A stretch of DNA of 61,646 nucleotides from Brevipalpus yothersi (GCA_003956705.1 QZCP01000831.1:120252-181897); one strand, 5' to 3'. Counted from the first letter of the stretch, positions 12,758 through 25,996 are shown. The notes: generated from the letters alone by a model not told the origin. A program made the numbers and translations.

Positions 12758-15430
12758 TATTATTATCTGATGATGATTGACGATTGACACTTGATGATCT
12801 CTCAATACGATCTCACAATATTTTTCGTAACACTTCCTCTACTTGTGGCCAATGATCACAGAAATTAGCGATCAAATTAAATGTCCACCAACTTTAACAC
12901 AAAATAATTGCCATTCAAGTTGAATGATTCAACCAACCAAAACTTATTGCTAAAAAAATATTGGCTTAACATATGATCAAAATAGATAAAAAATAGCTCC
13001 ACAGATTACGCTACGGTCGCCATGACTAGTTTGGCAGAGTCCTCTTTAGGATGCTACACTTTCGCTCTCGTCGGAATGATACAAAATTATTCCCTTTTCG
13101 AATCAGATTGAATAATCTATAATAATATTATATAATATAATAATCTATGATTAGCTGATTAATTAACGTGGGTGGTTGGTTTTACCGTATTGAGAATCGA
13201 AATTTTTGGCAGCAATCTAGAAGCCATTAAACATCGGTCAAAGTTATATCTACTCTAGAAAGGGTATACCTTTGTTGCAAAATTCTGTGTCCGTTGGCAG
13301 AAGTTTGGCGATTCAATATTAGATAAGATCGTTTCCGTAATCGATCGAACTTGATTGCCTTGACTAGATTTGTTTTTTTTTCGATTTAATTTCATATTTT
13401 CGATCATTAGTAAAATATGGACATCCCTGGAGACTACTATTTTCAAGAAAAATTCGTTCGAAAGCGACAGAAAATCGTTGTGGAGCTCAATTGTTGATGA
13501 TAATCATGAATTTAGTGAAATATGAGTAAATAAGGGGAACTATAGATGCTCGTTCGAATCAATAGAAGTTAACTGAGTTTTTTTTTCGTCACATAACTGC
13601 TCTCACTTAGCGATGAAGGCGATAAAAAAAGCTCTTTGGATCGATATTCAAGAAAATTTCGAAAGTCCAAAAATCTGGTCAAAAAATTTCTGTCATAGAA
13701 AAATTTTGATGCAACATCAGATTATATTGTTAGAGTATACACATTTTCACCAAAGAAAGCATAAATTTTGCTACATTGGTTACAAAGATGGACAAATGTT
13801 TCTCCCTGGCCACAAGATTGTGTGGCACTTGTTGACTAAACAATGGCTAGGATTGCACCTCTTGGAGAGCTGTATCAAAAGAGTCCACAGGTCATTGGAA
13901 ACCTCGATAATATTTATCTATGGCCACATAGTGAGTCAATGAAACATTTTTTCCACACCGATTTAGCAATGTAGTGGCTGTGCTCAATGAGGCATACCAC
14001 AAGTAGCAATGGTTGGAGTAAAATTTTTTGAGTCTTATTATTTCACTGAAGAGAGTGTAACTCTATATCATATTGTGACATTCTAGTCTTACCTATTCAG
14101 TGAGAGGAAAAGAAAGAATGCTCAAAAAGTTTCTATTCATCCGAGGAATTGGATCATGATGAAGAGTTTTTTTTCACAATTCATTTACTTTTTTATTCAC
14201 TTATTTGAAAATTTTCATACATATTTTTACTCTAGAAGCTATAATTTTTGCTCCAAAAATTCGTTCCATCTCTCGAGTTCAAGATTTTCTTTTCTTGAGA
14301 CACAAGCTTCAAACGAAAATTTTTAGTTCGAGGGCACTTTGGTTAGATGGGAAAATTGAATAAGACCATGGCTAAAAAATCCAAGAGATCACTAGACAAA
14401 TCATTCTTAGATCATGCTTAGAGATTTGAGATTGTCTTCCATCATAATTTATGATCCTCAAAATAGAATCATTCTCAATCACTGAATGCTGTCTAAAATC
14501 TAACGGTAATCCATCTTAATCTGCGTTCCTATGGCAACTCGTAATGATGAACTCGAAAAGACTTTCAGCTCTTATATTGGAACCGCTAAGCGCATTGGGT
14601 GTTTGATTGTACATTGATTAAAGTTTTAGATTTAGATATCTTGATCATGTACTATCTATTCTAATGACCTCGAATTCCCTAAGTATATTCGATATATTTG
14701 ATTGGCAATAAATTTGACCCAAGTGACTCGAGTCACCAGATTCTGAGATCAACTGAAAGGCCAGTTTGAGGACAAATATTCAACAATACGAAATCATTGG
14801 AGAGGAAAAGTTGCCAAAATATATGCTGACAGATCGATAAAGAATGGAGAGAAAGAATAAAGAAGAGTGAGAAAGATGAACTTCTCTGTGCATAAGTGGA
14901 TGAGAGACTGAGTGAATTCAAGTTTAAATAGAAACAGTCGAAAAGAGAAAGTGGGACTGACGATATGGATAAAGATTTTGTGGTTTGTATATACACCGTG
15001 CTATATGTGGTATGGTGGTGGAGGTAGCAAAAAGTGCAAAAGATGCCAGATAGCAATTGGAAAAGGAATAGAGAAAGAGAGAGAGAAAGAACAAGGTAGG
15101 CTTGAAAGCGACTTAAAAGAGAGAGGAAGAGAGAGAGAAAAAAAAGACTTATACAGTGTTGAAAAGATCTGAATGGCTTTGAATTTTCAACTTTTAAGCT
15201 AACTTTCAGCTGAACGAGCCGGTAAAGGTTTCACAAGGCAAAACATAATACACTTCCACGTCGAATAACTGACTGAACGAGAGAGAGAGAAAGAGCGAAA
15301 ATGAAGTTGAGAGAAGGAAATGGACTGAACTTGTGGTGAATAGTCTATACTGATGTGCCCGATGGAAGGAGGAGAGATCAGAGTGGAGAAACTAACCTCA
15401 GAGGACTTGGAAATGAGGAGAAGGATTTGT

Positions 15431-15435
<5 letters not shown>

Positions 15436-15502
<67 letters not shown>
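15436..15502. repeat. (GA)n microsatellite
   Basis: A pure AG dinucleotide run of about 67 bases, among the longest in the window. Confidence 0.97.
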
Positions 15503-15505
<3 letters not shown>

Positions 15506-16415
15506 GTAAGGTATGGTTCCCTTACTGTGTTCAATTGATCCATGAAATTGTTGCAAGAACAAATCGACATTGATGGACTCTCTCATTCATAAATAACCAA
15601 AAAACCTAGCCAATCTTAGTGGTAACAATAGCCAAGTCGACATAATCACTTACCAGCGATCAGATTCTGTTTCTCTAGTACAAATCTAGTTCTAAACTAG
15701 AACTGTGAAAATAGCTGAATAAACTAGTGGCTAAAATCTCATTCATTGAATGATCTTTCTCTCTCTCTCTCTCTCTCCCTACTCATATCTCTGTACTCGT
15801 CTGTGTCAATTCGATGGCCACCCTGGTCTGTGAAGCCGATTACGGGCACGATTAAAATGAAAATAGGACGAACATTATGTGGTTGAATCATTTTCTGTTA
15901 CATTTTTGTTATGTGTCCGCTCACTTCATCAAGCAAAATAGTGGGGACAAACTGTTTTCCACAACCCATCATGATCGGCAACACCGAAAAACACTGGCTA
16001 AATTGGGGGTCCGGAAAAAAAAGCTTACTGGATTCTGATTATTCTATTCATTCAATTCATTCATCCACCATCACCACCACCACCACCACTGGTGAGGCCA
16101 CTTCATCTCCACAGGGTACACACATACATACACACACAGGGCACACAAGGCACACATAGAAAAACAGGCAAAACCCTCCAAAGTATTGGGGCGTCTCGTT
16201 GACTGATCCGCCGTTTTCATCAATGGACTGGCGGCAATGTGACATCTCACTACTCATCATAGTTGAGTCCATCATGAGTCTACTTGGTATATGTGTTGTT
16301 GTTGTGACCACCAGCATCACTACTTTATTCACAACAAATCGATTCCTTTTAGCTCCTTTTATTCCTCAAGTCTAAATGAGCGAAAGAAAAATCCTGAGAG
16401 AGATATAAGTGAGGA

Positions 16416-16451
<36 letters not shown>

Positions 16452-16769
16452 AAGAGAAAGAATATTCATAAGTAAAGAGTTGAATGTCAAAATCGTTGAT
16501 ACGCCTGTCGGAAGCTGAAAGGATTTACAGAAAATTCTATGAAAACAAAGTCTACTATGGAAGAAACTTATGGAAATCACTTGGGTGTCACTGTGGTCAG
16601 TGGTGACCACTCATTATTGAGCTCATGATTAGGGATAATCAATTGTTCTACTGTATTCTCACCAATTTCCACTCGGATGTACCTCAAATTTCAAGTCATT
16701 TTGTGGTGGTCTGATTATCGGTAAGCGGATCATGTCTTTCAAGCATTTTGCTCCACTGTCTTTCAGCTC

Positions 16770-16773
<4 letters not shown>

Positions 16774-16827
<54 letters not shown>
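16774..16827. repeat. (CT)n microsatellite
   Basis: A pure CT dinucleotide run of about 54 bases. Confidence 0.97.
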
Positions 16828-16831
<4 letters not shown>

Positions 16832-17321
16832 GATTACTACAAACAATCTGTCCAATTTCAATGGTCTATGAGCTCGTTGAATGATGAGAAAAGCGCGCGC
16901 TTCCAGCCATCATGGTTAGCTTAAGAAGTTTAGTCCATCTCATTGTAGAAAAATAGAAACGAGAGAAAGAAAGAAAGAAAAAGAGAGAGAGAGAGAGACA
17001 TGAGTGTGATCTTTGAGAGAGTTGGGGAAGAGAGTAAAGGTCATGCCATTAGGTTGAACCGCTTTTTCGGCACTTCACAGTCCATCATTATTATGATTCA
17101 ACAACTCGAAAAACGGCGACACAAGTTCTGACGGCTGGTTGGATCACCATTGTTCCCATCCAATCAAGCAAGCGTTGTAGAAAAGGCCGGCCAAAATTCG
17201 CATGATGTGGCCTTAGGCAAGGGGACCATCAATGAGCCTATCGATGAGGTGGACGTTGAAGTGAACTGGAATCAAGCGGAAAAGTGTAGTGGATTGTACG
17301 TCTATGGAGACCCAAAAGTGA

Positions 17322-17357
<36 letters not shown>

Positions 17358-18393
17358 ATTTTTGCTTCCTATGGGGCGAGTGGACTCTATGGACGCGACG
17401 ACACCAATCAGAGCTACTTTGGATAAAATGACTGTCGATTGAGATCACTTTATCGCCAACTAGATCGCTAGCAAGCGGGCTTTTCAATTCGATTGCCAGA
17501 GGCAAAAAGTTCCACCAGAAATTTGAGAACTCTCAATCGACCAGCTTTGATCGTCAAACCAGAGAATCGAACCAAGTCAATGCACAAAAAGGTCCCAGGA
17601 AAATGTCAAAAGTTTTATCGAGTTGCCTTGTGTGTGTGCGGGCATTGAAACTGCTTTCTATCGACAAATTCAGTTCTCTCAATGGACCAAGATTCCTGAG
17701 CAATATCAAGTATCAGTTGTACAGGATAACAATTGGTTTTTCTTCCAACTGGGAATAAATTGTTGGCTTTAGTTTCGTTTCTGATCAGTATACCCTGATT
17801 TCATCACTTTCGATAGCCAAAATTTCTCACAAGCATAGTTTTCCATATTCCTTGAGGAAGGATTCTCGAGTCCCTTCATTTCTATAGAGCATTCGAATTG
17901 GACATAGCCTATGCTTAAAAATGTACAGACTTTCTCAGAAACTGTCTATTTCATAAATTTTTTGAGCACCATATTCCAGAGGGATCAAGGGAGATATTGG
18001 TTCTTTAAAGTCTATCCTTTTCTCGAAGATCATTCTGAATTCCAATTCTCTATATTCAAATTTAAAGCTAGTAAGTGAGAAAGAATCATTCAAGTGTCCC
18101 CTGCACATGAAAAATATAGCCAGTCAACAAAGTGGATGGAAAAGAAACAGAGGCATAAGATTTTGAAGTCTATTCAATTCAAAATTATCAAGTGCTGACA
18201 TTACCATATCTTTTCGCAAGTCTCTCTCTCTCTCTCTCTCTCTCTTTCACAGCCAATATGTACACATACTTTCTCGCTCAATCGTCAAGTTCTAACAATG
18301 TCACTTCGCTTTCCTGTCCCACTTCATTGAATGAACCTCTCATCGACACGATTTCTAGAGTATCTTGTGTGCCGTATGGATGAAGAGAGAGAA

Positions 18394-18424
<31 letters not shown>

Positions 18425-19328
18425 TGATCTAATTATGATGAGATGAATAGTTTGGCCCAGAACACTTTACATAATCAGGAAAAGAAGTTCAAAGTGAAGA
18501 GAGAGAATATGGCAACAGAGAGGTAAAAAAGCGTGTGGACACTTGAATTTGATGCATTCTATTCATCGATGAAGAAAGAATATTGAAGAGGATAAAATGC
18601 GATGGCTTTACGTTATATATCAAGAGGTTCCAGAAAATTATCATGTTCACAGCTATTAGTGATGTATTCTCAAGTTTGGTGAGAAAAAGAGTTCAACACA
18701 GAGGAAATGCCAGGATGAAGATGAATTGTTAAATGCTGAAACCATCTTGTTCCTGATAGAACTTTATTTTGAGCACCCACAAGTCTTTTAAAAAGGAAAT
18801 ATCCTGCGGTTTTTGTTCGTGGTTCAACTCAATTTACTTGTGTGTTTGTATGTCATGATTCTGATTTTGATTTTGATTCTGATTTACATCTACACAAAAA
18901 AGATGAACCTCAAATATTCTTCAATATCAGCGTGATAATAATCACTATCAATCATCGCTCGGTTAGTTTGTCCATAAATTATTTTTCCTGCAACAAAAAT
19001 ATGTACACAAAGACCCCGTGAATAACCTCAATTGTCACTGTCCCATAGTGTCCCAACCAGATGAGAATTTGTATGATGAACAGTTAAACATTTCCATTGT
19101 ATACACTTTGTATATACTCTATTCTAAATGTCCCATTCTTTTCGATTCTTACTCCTCTCTCTCTCTCTCTTCCTCTCTTTTAGGCTTCTATCAACTTCCT
19201 CATTAACCCATCTCTATCATTTAGTACAAAAAATGTGTTCCATCGAAGATCAATTGATGAGGTGAAGAGAAAGAAAGAAAAAGGCTTGTTCACAGAGGAT
19301 AAAGTGATAGACACGAGAAAGAATAAAA

Positions 19329-19331
<3 letters not shown>

Positions 19332-19372
<41 letters not shown>
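19332..19372. repeat. (CT)n microsatellite upstream of tailless
   Basis: A pure CT run about 440 bases upstream of the likely tailless transcription start. Bases here could bind GAGA-type factors, but that is inference. Confidence 0.95.
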
Positions 19373-19375
<3 letters not shown>

Positions 19376-19809
19376 ATCACTCGTGTCTGTGTGTGATATA
19401 TTGAAAGAGAGACAGAAAAGTTGGACAACAAAATCGACCTCCGGTGGTAGAGTGGAGAGAGGATACGCACACTCCATAGGCCGGCGGGGCTTAAGACTTA
19501 CTGATCCGCCAATAGAGGCCAATCACGGGCTCCTATACCGATGTGAGTGACTATTGGCTTGACTTGCCACACAGAGACTTGATGCCACTTCGGATTCAGA
19601 GAGGAAGAGAGAGAGAGACTCTCGAACTCAGAGAAACAGAAGGGACAAACTGGCCGGACCGATCAGTTGGTCAAAAAGTGAAACATACACAACACGCAAA
19701 CATATTCGATCAAAGTTTGTCTCATTTTTCACTGTGGAACACGATTGATAGTGTGTGCGTGTTTTTGGGACTATTTTTTGGATGATTGTGATTTTTGAGT
19801 ATTCTTTCG

Positions 19810-19815
19810 TCAGTT
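19810..19815 (+). promoter_or_regulatory. Candidate initiator (TCAGTT) of tailless
   Basis: TCAGTT matches the arthropod initiator consensus TCAKTY. It lies 83 bases before the tailless ATG, with no other ATG between. I see no clear TATA box and only a poor match at the downstream promoter position. Confidence 0.35.
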
Positions 19816-19894
19816 GTGTTCGTGTATTATTCGCTTGGTAGCATTGTGTTTGAAGAATATTGTCTTTTTTTGGAATCTTCTACTGACCAAGAAT

Positions 19895-22097
19895 ATGGAA
19901 TCAATTTCATCGTCATCGTCATCATCCGGAGGACACCATAATTCGGGTCGAATATTGTTAGATGTTCCGTGCAAAGTTTGTGGTGATCACTCTTCGGGTA
20001 AACATTATGGAATATATGCTTGTGATGGATGCGCTGGATTTTTTAAGCGTTCCATTCGTAAAGATCGAAAATATGTATGCAAAGCTCGAGGAAGTGGTAG
20101 CAATAATTGTCCGATAGATAAAACTCATCGTAATCAGTGTAGAGCATGTAGATTACGAAAATGTGCGGATGTTGGAATGAATAAAGATGCGGTGCAACAT
20201 GAACGTGGACCAAGAAGCTCAACCCAACGACGACAAGCACTCGGACTACGAGTTGATGGACCTCCGCTGTTCTCATTTGGTTTGAGGCCATCAAATGATC
20301 CCATGTTGCCTACTAGTCGACTTACATCACCCCTAGAAGCTTCCATGACACCATCATTGACCTCTTTGCCTCTTAACCTCTCATTTCATTGTCAATCTCC
20401 ATTCTCACCTTTCATGATGAATCCGAGCTGGAGTTTCTCAGCACCAAGGGTAAGTGATGATCACTTTTAATTGTTGATTTATTTGAACATTTGATTATGA
20501 AAGCCATTTTTGAGTGAGAGAGAAGTATAGATGGGATATTAGAGAGGAATATTCTTGATTTTTGGAATCTTGTTCACTCGAATTAAGCAATCAAAGATTG
20601 AGAGCTTGAATTGGTTCCAATGGTGCATGGAATCAAAACCGGAAAAAAATTCTGGTATTTTAGAGCATTTTAGAATGCTCCTGGGAGAATTGAGAAATCA
20701 AAATAGAATCAGCCAGAAACCAAAAACTTCTCTATTCCAAATCATTCTTACCGGAAACATTCTCATTCCAGTATCCTCGATTATGTGGCTCTTTACCTCG
20801 GCCACCAGGAACAATCTATGAGCGAGCCCTTGGATTGTTATGCAAAGATATTCAATGGCTCAAAGAATTGCCAAATTTTCAGGCCCTACATCTTAAAGAT
20901 CAAGTAAGTTATGGTTGACCTCCCTTCCTTTTTTCCCTAGAATCAGAATTCATAATCTGGGAATACTTCTTCCTGATTTTTTTGCCGAATTTTCTTTTCA
21001 ATTTTATTTCCTACTACTACTATTTTCTTTCTTTATTCCACTCACTCATTTCAGATCATCCTTCTTGAGTCTGCATGGCGAGGTCTGTTTGTTCTCAGTG
21101 CTTCCGAGTATTTGATGCCCTTCGACATCAGTTCACTACTAGAATCACTGGGTTTCGGGTCAAGTTCAATTTTTGGTAGCTCACAATCAGCCTCCACTCC
21201 GGAACGAATAGCCCTCATGTCAGAGATCCAGAGACTACAGGAGACTATTGAAGAGTTTCGAAAGGCCAATGTGGACACTCATGAGTACCAATATCTCAAA
21301 CAGATCACCTTATACAGTAAGTTTTTTTTGCTCTCATATCTCTATACACTCATTCAAAGCTAATCGACTATGTCTCGATGATACTTCTTGGCCCACTCCA
21401 CTTGACCCCCATTTAGATTCGTTCACAATTGATCGCTTAGAAAAATTTTGGGACCCTTCTGATTGCCCAATTTTCCTCCTACTCAGTCACACTTCATAGC
21501 TTTCTTCAGTCAAAAAATTCTACTCAATCAAGATATCTAGATTTTAGAAAAAGACAGAAAATCTGCTGCTTTTCATAAATTTCATGCGAGTTTCTTCGCT
21601 ATTGTAAAGATATTCCGATTTGATTCAGAATTGAGGCCTATAAAATTGAAAGGGAATACAATTATATCGTATCGTGTTTTACATCTGATTCTCACTTGTC
21701 TGACCATTTTGATGGACATTTCCTGATCTTTTGATCCAATATCATGCCAAAATGAGATGAAATGAGGAAGCAATACATCTAACCCCTTCTTTTCTGCTTG
21801 TGAACAGCATTCAATGGATCATCAATCGCAAATCATGAACTTCGGGACCGACAAACAGTAGCAAGACTCAAAGAAGTGGCTACAAAGCTATTCTGTGACT
21901 ACATAACACAATGTTGTACAGGGGATACAGGACAGAGAATCGCAAAAATTCTTTGTTTGCAACATGATATCGATAAAATATCTGAGAGTGCCATTGAAGA
22001 ACTCTTCTTCCGCCAGCCTCTTGGTAGGGGATCAGTGGCCAAGCTTATCGTTGAATTATATAAGAATAATCCCTACTCTATGTTTCTGAGAAACTAG
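19895..22097 (+). CDS. tll: Nuclear receptor tailless/TLX (NR2E type)
   Basis: Four exons, 19895-20449, 20772-20903, 21055-21316 and 21808-22097, join in phase to give 412 residues (fly Tll about 450, vertebrate TLX about 385). The DNA-binding domain (about residues 24-105) has two C4 zinc fingers and the P-box CDGCAGF typical of tailless/TLX; the related dissatisfaction and PNR receptors have CDGCSGF. It ends with the family signature GMNKDAVQHERGPR. A Ser/Pro-rich hinge follows. The ligand-binding-like domain is coded by exons 2-4 and includes LLCKDIQWLKELPNF, ILLESAWRGLFVLSASEYLM and the final ELFFR block. Tailless proteins are nuclear orphan receptors, mostly repressors, acting in head, terminal and neural development. 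The ATG is the first in frame after a candidate initiator. An N-terminal Ser run and His-His-Asn precede the fingers. Confidence 0.95.
20648..20691. repeat. Inverted repeat (stem-loop) in tailless intron 1
   Basis: GAGCATT and AATGCTC flank a TTAG loop, with outer arms AATTCT and AGAATT. It could form an imperfect hairpin in the transcript; function is unknown. Confidence 0.6.
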
Positions 22098-22308
22098 AGA
22101 TGAAATTAATTTTCATTCAAATTAATCACCTTTTATTTAAAATCATCATCATTTCATCACAAAAGTTGTGTAAATAATTCATTTTGATTGCTCATGGAGC
22201 ATTATTGATAATGAGTAAAGTTGAATCTTTGAACTCTCCAATTGAACAAAACTTTTCTTTGATGAATAATCTGAAACTTCTGGTTGGTATAAACGAGCCA
22301 AAAATATC

Positions 22309-22361
<53 letters not shown>

Positions 22362-23580
22362 TTCTCAGACCAAAAATATAATAAAATTGAAAATTAATCA
22401 TGCCAAGGGAAAACTCATCATAGAATTTGAGGCCTTAGGAGTTAAGTTAATGGAAGGTACACTTATGCTGGAATATAAACGATAATTTCTGTATCTCTTG
22501 AAAACGGGAATCATTAGTAGATAGTATACAAATTGAACATTTTTAAGAACTTTTCGTTATGAAGGCCATTAATGCCACCTCCAACGGAGTGTCAACAAAA
22601 AGCATCAGAGGCGAGGGAATTCTCTCAATAACAGATCAAATCGATTTGATACAGAGTTTATATTCGCATTGCTGAGCAATCGGAAGCTCATCACTAGAAT
22701 AGCTTTTTTCTTTTCATACTGTTGATTCAACTCATCACTTTGCATCCTGAAGCACATCCGACAGTGCTACATACATATACATGCTAGTGATGAGTGAGTA
22801 AAGATTGAAGAGGATCCCAGCTAGATGGGAATCCAACTCTCTGTTCTCATTGTCTATGGAGATCAGCAATGAGGCGGGAAAAAAGTGTTCATTCTTGCAT
22901 GAAGATAGGCGAGTAAAAGTAGTTAAAACGGGCCACTGATCTGGTCTGTTTGTTAAAAAGGTTTCCAGCCATTGATACACTCTCTCACCATACATATATA
23001 CACTATACACTATATATCGGCTCACTTCAAGAGATTCCAAATGGTTTGACATGCTAGAGAGCATCAAAATGATCAAAAGCAATCGATGGGAGAGAGAGAA
23101 ACTTCATTTGCCATCGAATACAAAATCGAATAGTTCGGTAAGCCAGAAAAGTGGCCTTCATGTAATCAAAAAAGCATGCTTGGTGGTCATGTTACCATTA
23201 CCACTATTAGGGTCCGTTAATTGTAAATCAGAGTGCTTCACTTTTCAATACATTTTGCGAAGGGGAATCCATGGGAATAGTTTCAATCATAGCCAACTGA
23301 TGTCTAATAAGCAGCCTGCCAAACTTTGATTGCTATATTTTATCACTCTCAATTTGAGGCTTTATGTATCGTGCTGTCTATCCGTCTGTACAAGAGATGG
23401 AAAATCTCTCGAATCGCGTAAATTTTTTTTTCTACTGATGATTGTCAACTGGAAGACAATTTAAAACAACAAAAATTTGACCAGTTACACAAAATGCGAT
23501 AGAGTACAGTCCCACTTGTTGCCAATTATTTAAAAAAAATAAGCTGTTACCATTAATCAAGATGAAACTATTTCCTCAAC
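22098..23580. other. Non-coding 3' flank of tailless
   Basis: Holds the tailless 3' UTR and no supportable gene. The first AATAAA is at 22380-22385, immediately after a (GA)n run at 22312-22359. The short open frames in this stretch lack any family feature. Confidence 0.5.
22312..22359. repeat. (GA)n microsatellite
   Basis: A pure GA run of about 48 bases in or just after the tailless 3' UTR. Confidence 0.97.
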
Positions 23581-24013
23581 AGTCCATGCTCCTGTAGGCC
23601 GTATTCATCCTGTAACCATGTTTTGAAAAGGTAACAAATACGCTCGGATTATAGCAATATGTTAGATGAGTACCTTTCTGTTGTCCACTGAATACGGCCA
23701 TTTATCGTTCTCAATCGATACAGCCCACTTCTGACACTCAATCTCAAGAGACTGAGGAACCACTACTACTACTATGGTGTCCATCGGTCACTCCGTATGT
23801 GTACTCCTTTTGAAGTATAGCACTGATTTTGGCCCCTTTCCAATGAACTTCTCTCTTTCTCTCCTCTCACCAGTCTCATAGACAATTGGTTATTTACAAA
23901 ATATCACTTCCAACATTGGGACCCTCTTATGGGCTACTTTTGCCGCCATCTCGTCATATTTATTAACATATTTAATATTGAGCCATTCTATTGTCCACTC
24001 ACTTGGCCTCTCC
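23581..24013. repeat. Non-coding element A, diverged copy of element B
   Basis: Several blocks here recur at 25400-25740. The core 23626-23663 matches 25420-25457 at 32 of 38 bases without gaps (AAAAGGTAACAA, then GGATTA, then GCAATATGTT). TTTATCGTTCTC at 23701-23712 is identical at 25509-25520. AGACAATT...TTATTTACAAA at 23880-23900 recurs at 25616-25638. A CATATTTAA block and TTGTCCA also recur. GGATTA is the K50 homeodomain (Otd/Bicoid) core and TTATTTACA fits a forkhead site. No open frame is shared. It may be a duplicated enhancer of tailless or a remnant of a dispersed repeat. Confidence 0.65.
23597..23699. repeat. Inverted repeat enclosing the core of element A
   Basis: GGCCGTATTCA at 23597-23607 is the exact reverse complement of TGAATACGGCC at 23689-23699. 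Inside, AAAGGTA pairs with TACCTTT. The arms enclose the 38-base core shared with element B. Confidence 0.7.
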
Positions 24014-25399
24014 TCATAAGCTTACTTACTTTCAACCTCTTCTCACCTCTATTCTATTCGGGCTATTGGACTGTATGTGTGTGAGCGGAAAAATTTTCAC
24101 TCAATACCTAATCTTATAACAGGGTCTCAATAGTGAATACCTGATCAATATTCGAGTACGAAGAACTTGTGAATTGACGCATATTTCGACTTGTAGGACT
24201 AGTCTCTGTTCAGTATTTTAAATGAACTTTTGTATTCCACCTCAGGAAACTTTCCACTGATCCCGGTGTGTTACAAGTATCTGAAATTTTTTCAAACTTT
24301 TTGTCCAACTATAGGAACGCATGAGTGCTGCATACTTTGACGCTTGGTCATTTATTCAGATCACGTATGAATGCTGATTGTGAGACACTAATTTTGTGAT
24401 TCTCATCACTGTTGATTGATTTTCCCATAGGTTAGTCTTACTCATCTGTATATTGAATGTATACAATCAGAGGGCAAAATATTGATCATGAAATGAAATT
24501 ATTTCATCTCTTCAGCGGATCACCAAACAATTCATGATTGCAAGGAATAAATTCTGTGGGAAAAATTATGACTTACTGTCCGTAAAAATGACACATTTCA
24601 TAGCAGGTACAAATTAGTTATATCCAGAGATCTCGATACTCAATGGTCAGTCAAGCGTATTGACCGGTGATCAGGCTTGGATGATGACCCATCATGGAAT
24701 GGTCTCTTCAGCCCACCGATGGGAGAATCTCTCATCCATTCATTCGTTTGCCTCAACAATGGTGATGATCGAAAATCAGTGATCCAATATGGTATATACT
24801 GAGAAGAGGTCTATGGGAATCATCGCAACTGATAATCTATGCCTTGAAGCGACTTCTCACACATGGACTCAAATCGAAAACCAGGCCATGGAGCGGTATT
24901 CATTATCACTTTACGGAGTTCGATTCGATCGAATGATTCTTCGTACAGAGCATTTGGCTAATCTTCGGTTCCTCACGAATTGATGGTGAGAGTGAGTATA
25001 TCTCAAAATACAGTGTTTAGCAACACATGATGGCCATCGGCATGAACGTTAGCGGATATCTGGCATAAGAATGCTTAGATGATGATGATCGCTAGAAAGG
25101 TTGGCATCAAAATTCTAGCGATCGAAGCAGATCAAGCAGAATAGAGGGACTGTGGAAGTCAATGTGATGCTAGTCAATCCTGGTTCCGGGATGAAAGAAG
25201 ATTGAAATGAGAGAGCTTGAATTTGAAATCAAGCTCGCCTACTAGCCGCCAAAATCATTTCCATCAAAGACGGCAACTTCGAAAAGCCCTTCATTGTCTC
25301 TCTCTCTTTTCGACAGGCTCGAGGCTTGGCTTGGCGAGATCGATTTTAGCGTGCTGATTTTCAGTGGCTCCTATCGAATTTCAATGAACGACATGAAAG
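24014..25399. other. Non-coding sequence between elements A and B
   Basis: No gene is supported. A 64-codon frame at 24789-24983 has no recognisable features. This is probably part of the tailless regulatory neighbourhood. Confidence 0.5.
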
Positions 25400-25536
25400 A
25401 CTTGTTGAGAAGGTCTTTTAAAAGGTAACAAGTACCCGAGGATTAATGCAATATGTTCACAGCCTGAAGGGGAGAAAGAGTCGCCTTCTCGAGCGGATTC
25501 CCAGTCTCTTTATCGTTCTCTCTTTTTTCTATCCTC

Positions 25537-25585
<49 letters not shown>

Positions 25586-25740
25586 TTGACCAATGGACAG
25601 GACAAGGACAAGCGTAGACAATTTGCCTTATTTACAAACTCAATCTACTTCTACACATCAAGCCACTGGCAAACCACTTGGTCTCTCCATTATATAGCCA
25701 TATTTAAATTAAGCTCCTTTTTGTCCATAGCCCACTCTCA
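25400..25740. repeat. Non-coding element B, diverged copy of element A
   Basis: Carries the shared core (25420-25457), the identical 12-mer TTTATCGTTCTC (25509-25520) and the forkhead-like block ending at 25638, in the same order and orientation as element A. A (GA)n run at 25541-25581 has expanded between the second and third blocks. A fourth block (ACTTGGTCTCTCC, 25676-25688) matches 24001-24013 at 12 of 13 bases but sits in a different order relative to the CATATTTAA block. Confidence 0.65.
25541..25581. repeat. (GA)n microsatellite inside element B
   Basis: A pure AG dinucleotide run. It is absent from the matching place in element A, so it expanded after the duplication. Confidence 0.95.
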
Positions 25741-25965
25741 GCCCATTGCCAACTTTGAACAAGCCCTCCCAGTCATCAAATCTTTCTCCTCCCACTCTCG
25801 CCCCACTCTCCTTTCCGAATGTACCTCTGCCAAAAACCACGCTCTTGCCTTTGGATGTGGCTTTTTTGGCGACAAAACCCACTCTCTCGTGTCACCATTT
25901 TCGCAAACATCAGCCTCCCATGTATACCATCGATTTGCAATATAAAATCTTTTATCGTTCACTTC

Positions 25966-25996
<31 letters not shown>

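Larger units (their letters stand above)
12758..19809. other. Gene desert upstream of tailless
   Basis: About 7 kb with no coding sequence I can support on either strand. It contains (GA)n or (CT)n runs at 15436-15502, 15760-15777, 16415-16446, 16774-16827, 17324-17354 and 19332-19372, and a CAC-rich patch at about 16066-16090. A 109-codon frame at 13613-13942 has no recognisable features. A large non-coding flank suits a patterned developmental regulator such as tailless, so enhancers are expected here. Confidence 0.55.

Noticed and set aside
13613..13942. 109-codon open frame on the plus strand in the tailless upstream desert
   Set aside because: No recognisable domain, signal or splice partner, and composition like the surrounding AT-rich DNA.
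15199..15573. Open frames of repeated Ser-Leu or Arg-Glu over (GA)n/(CT)n, here and at many other microsatellites
   Set aside because: They are direct translations of dinucleotide repeats, not genes.
17540..17600. GGTTCGATTC on the minus strand, resembling a tRNA B box
   Set aside because: The flanking bases do not form a T stem and no A box or acceptor stem was found.
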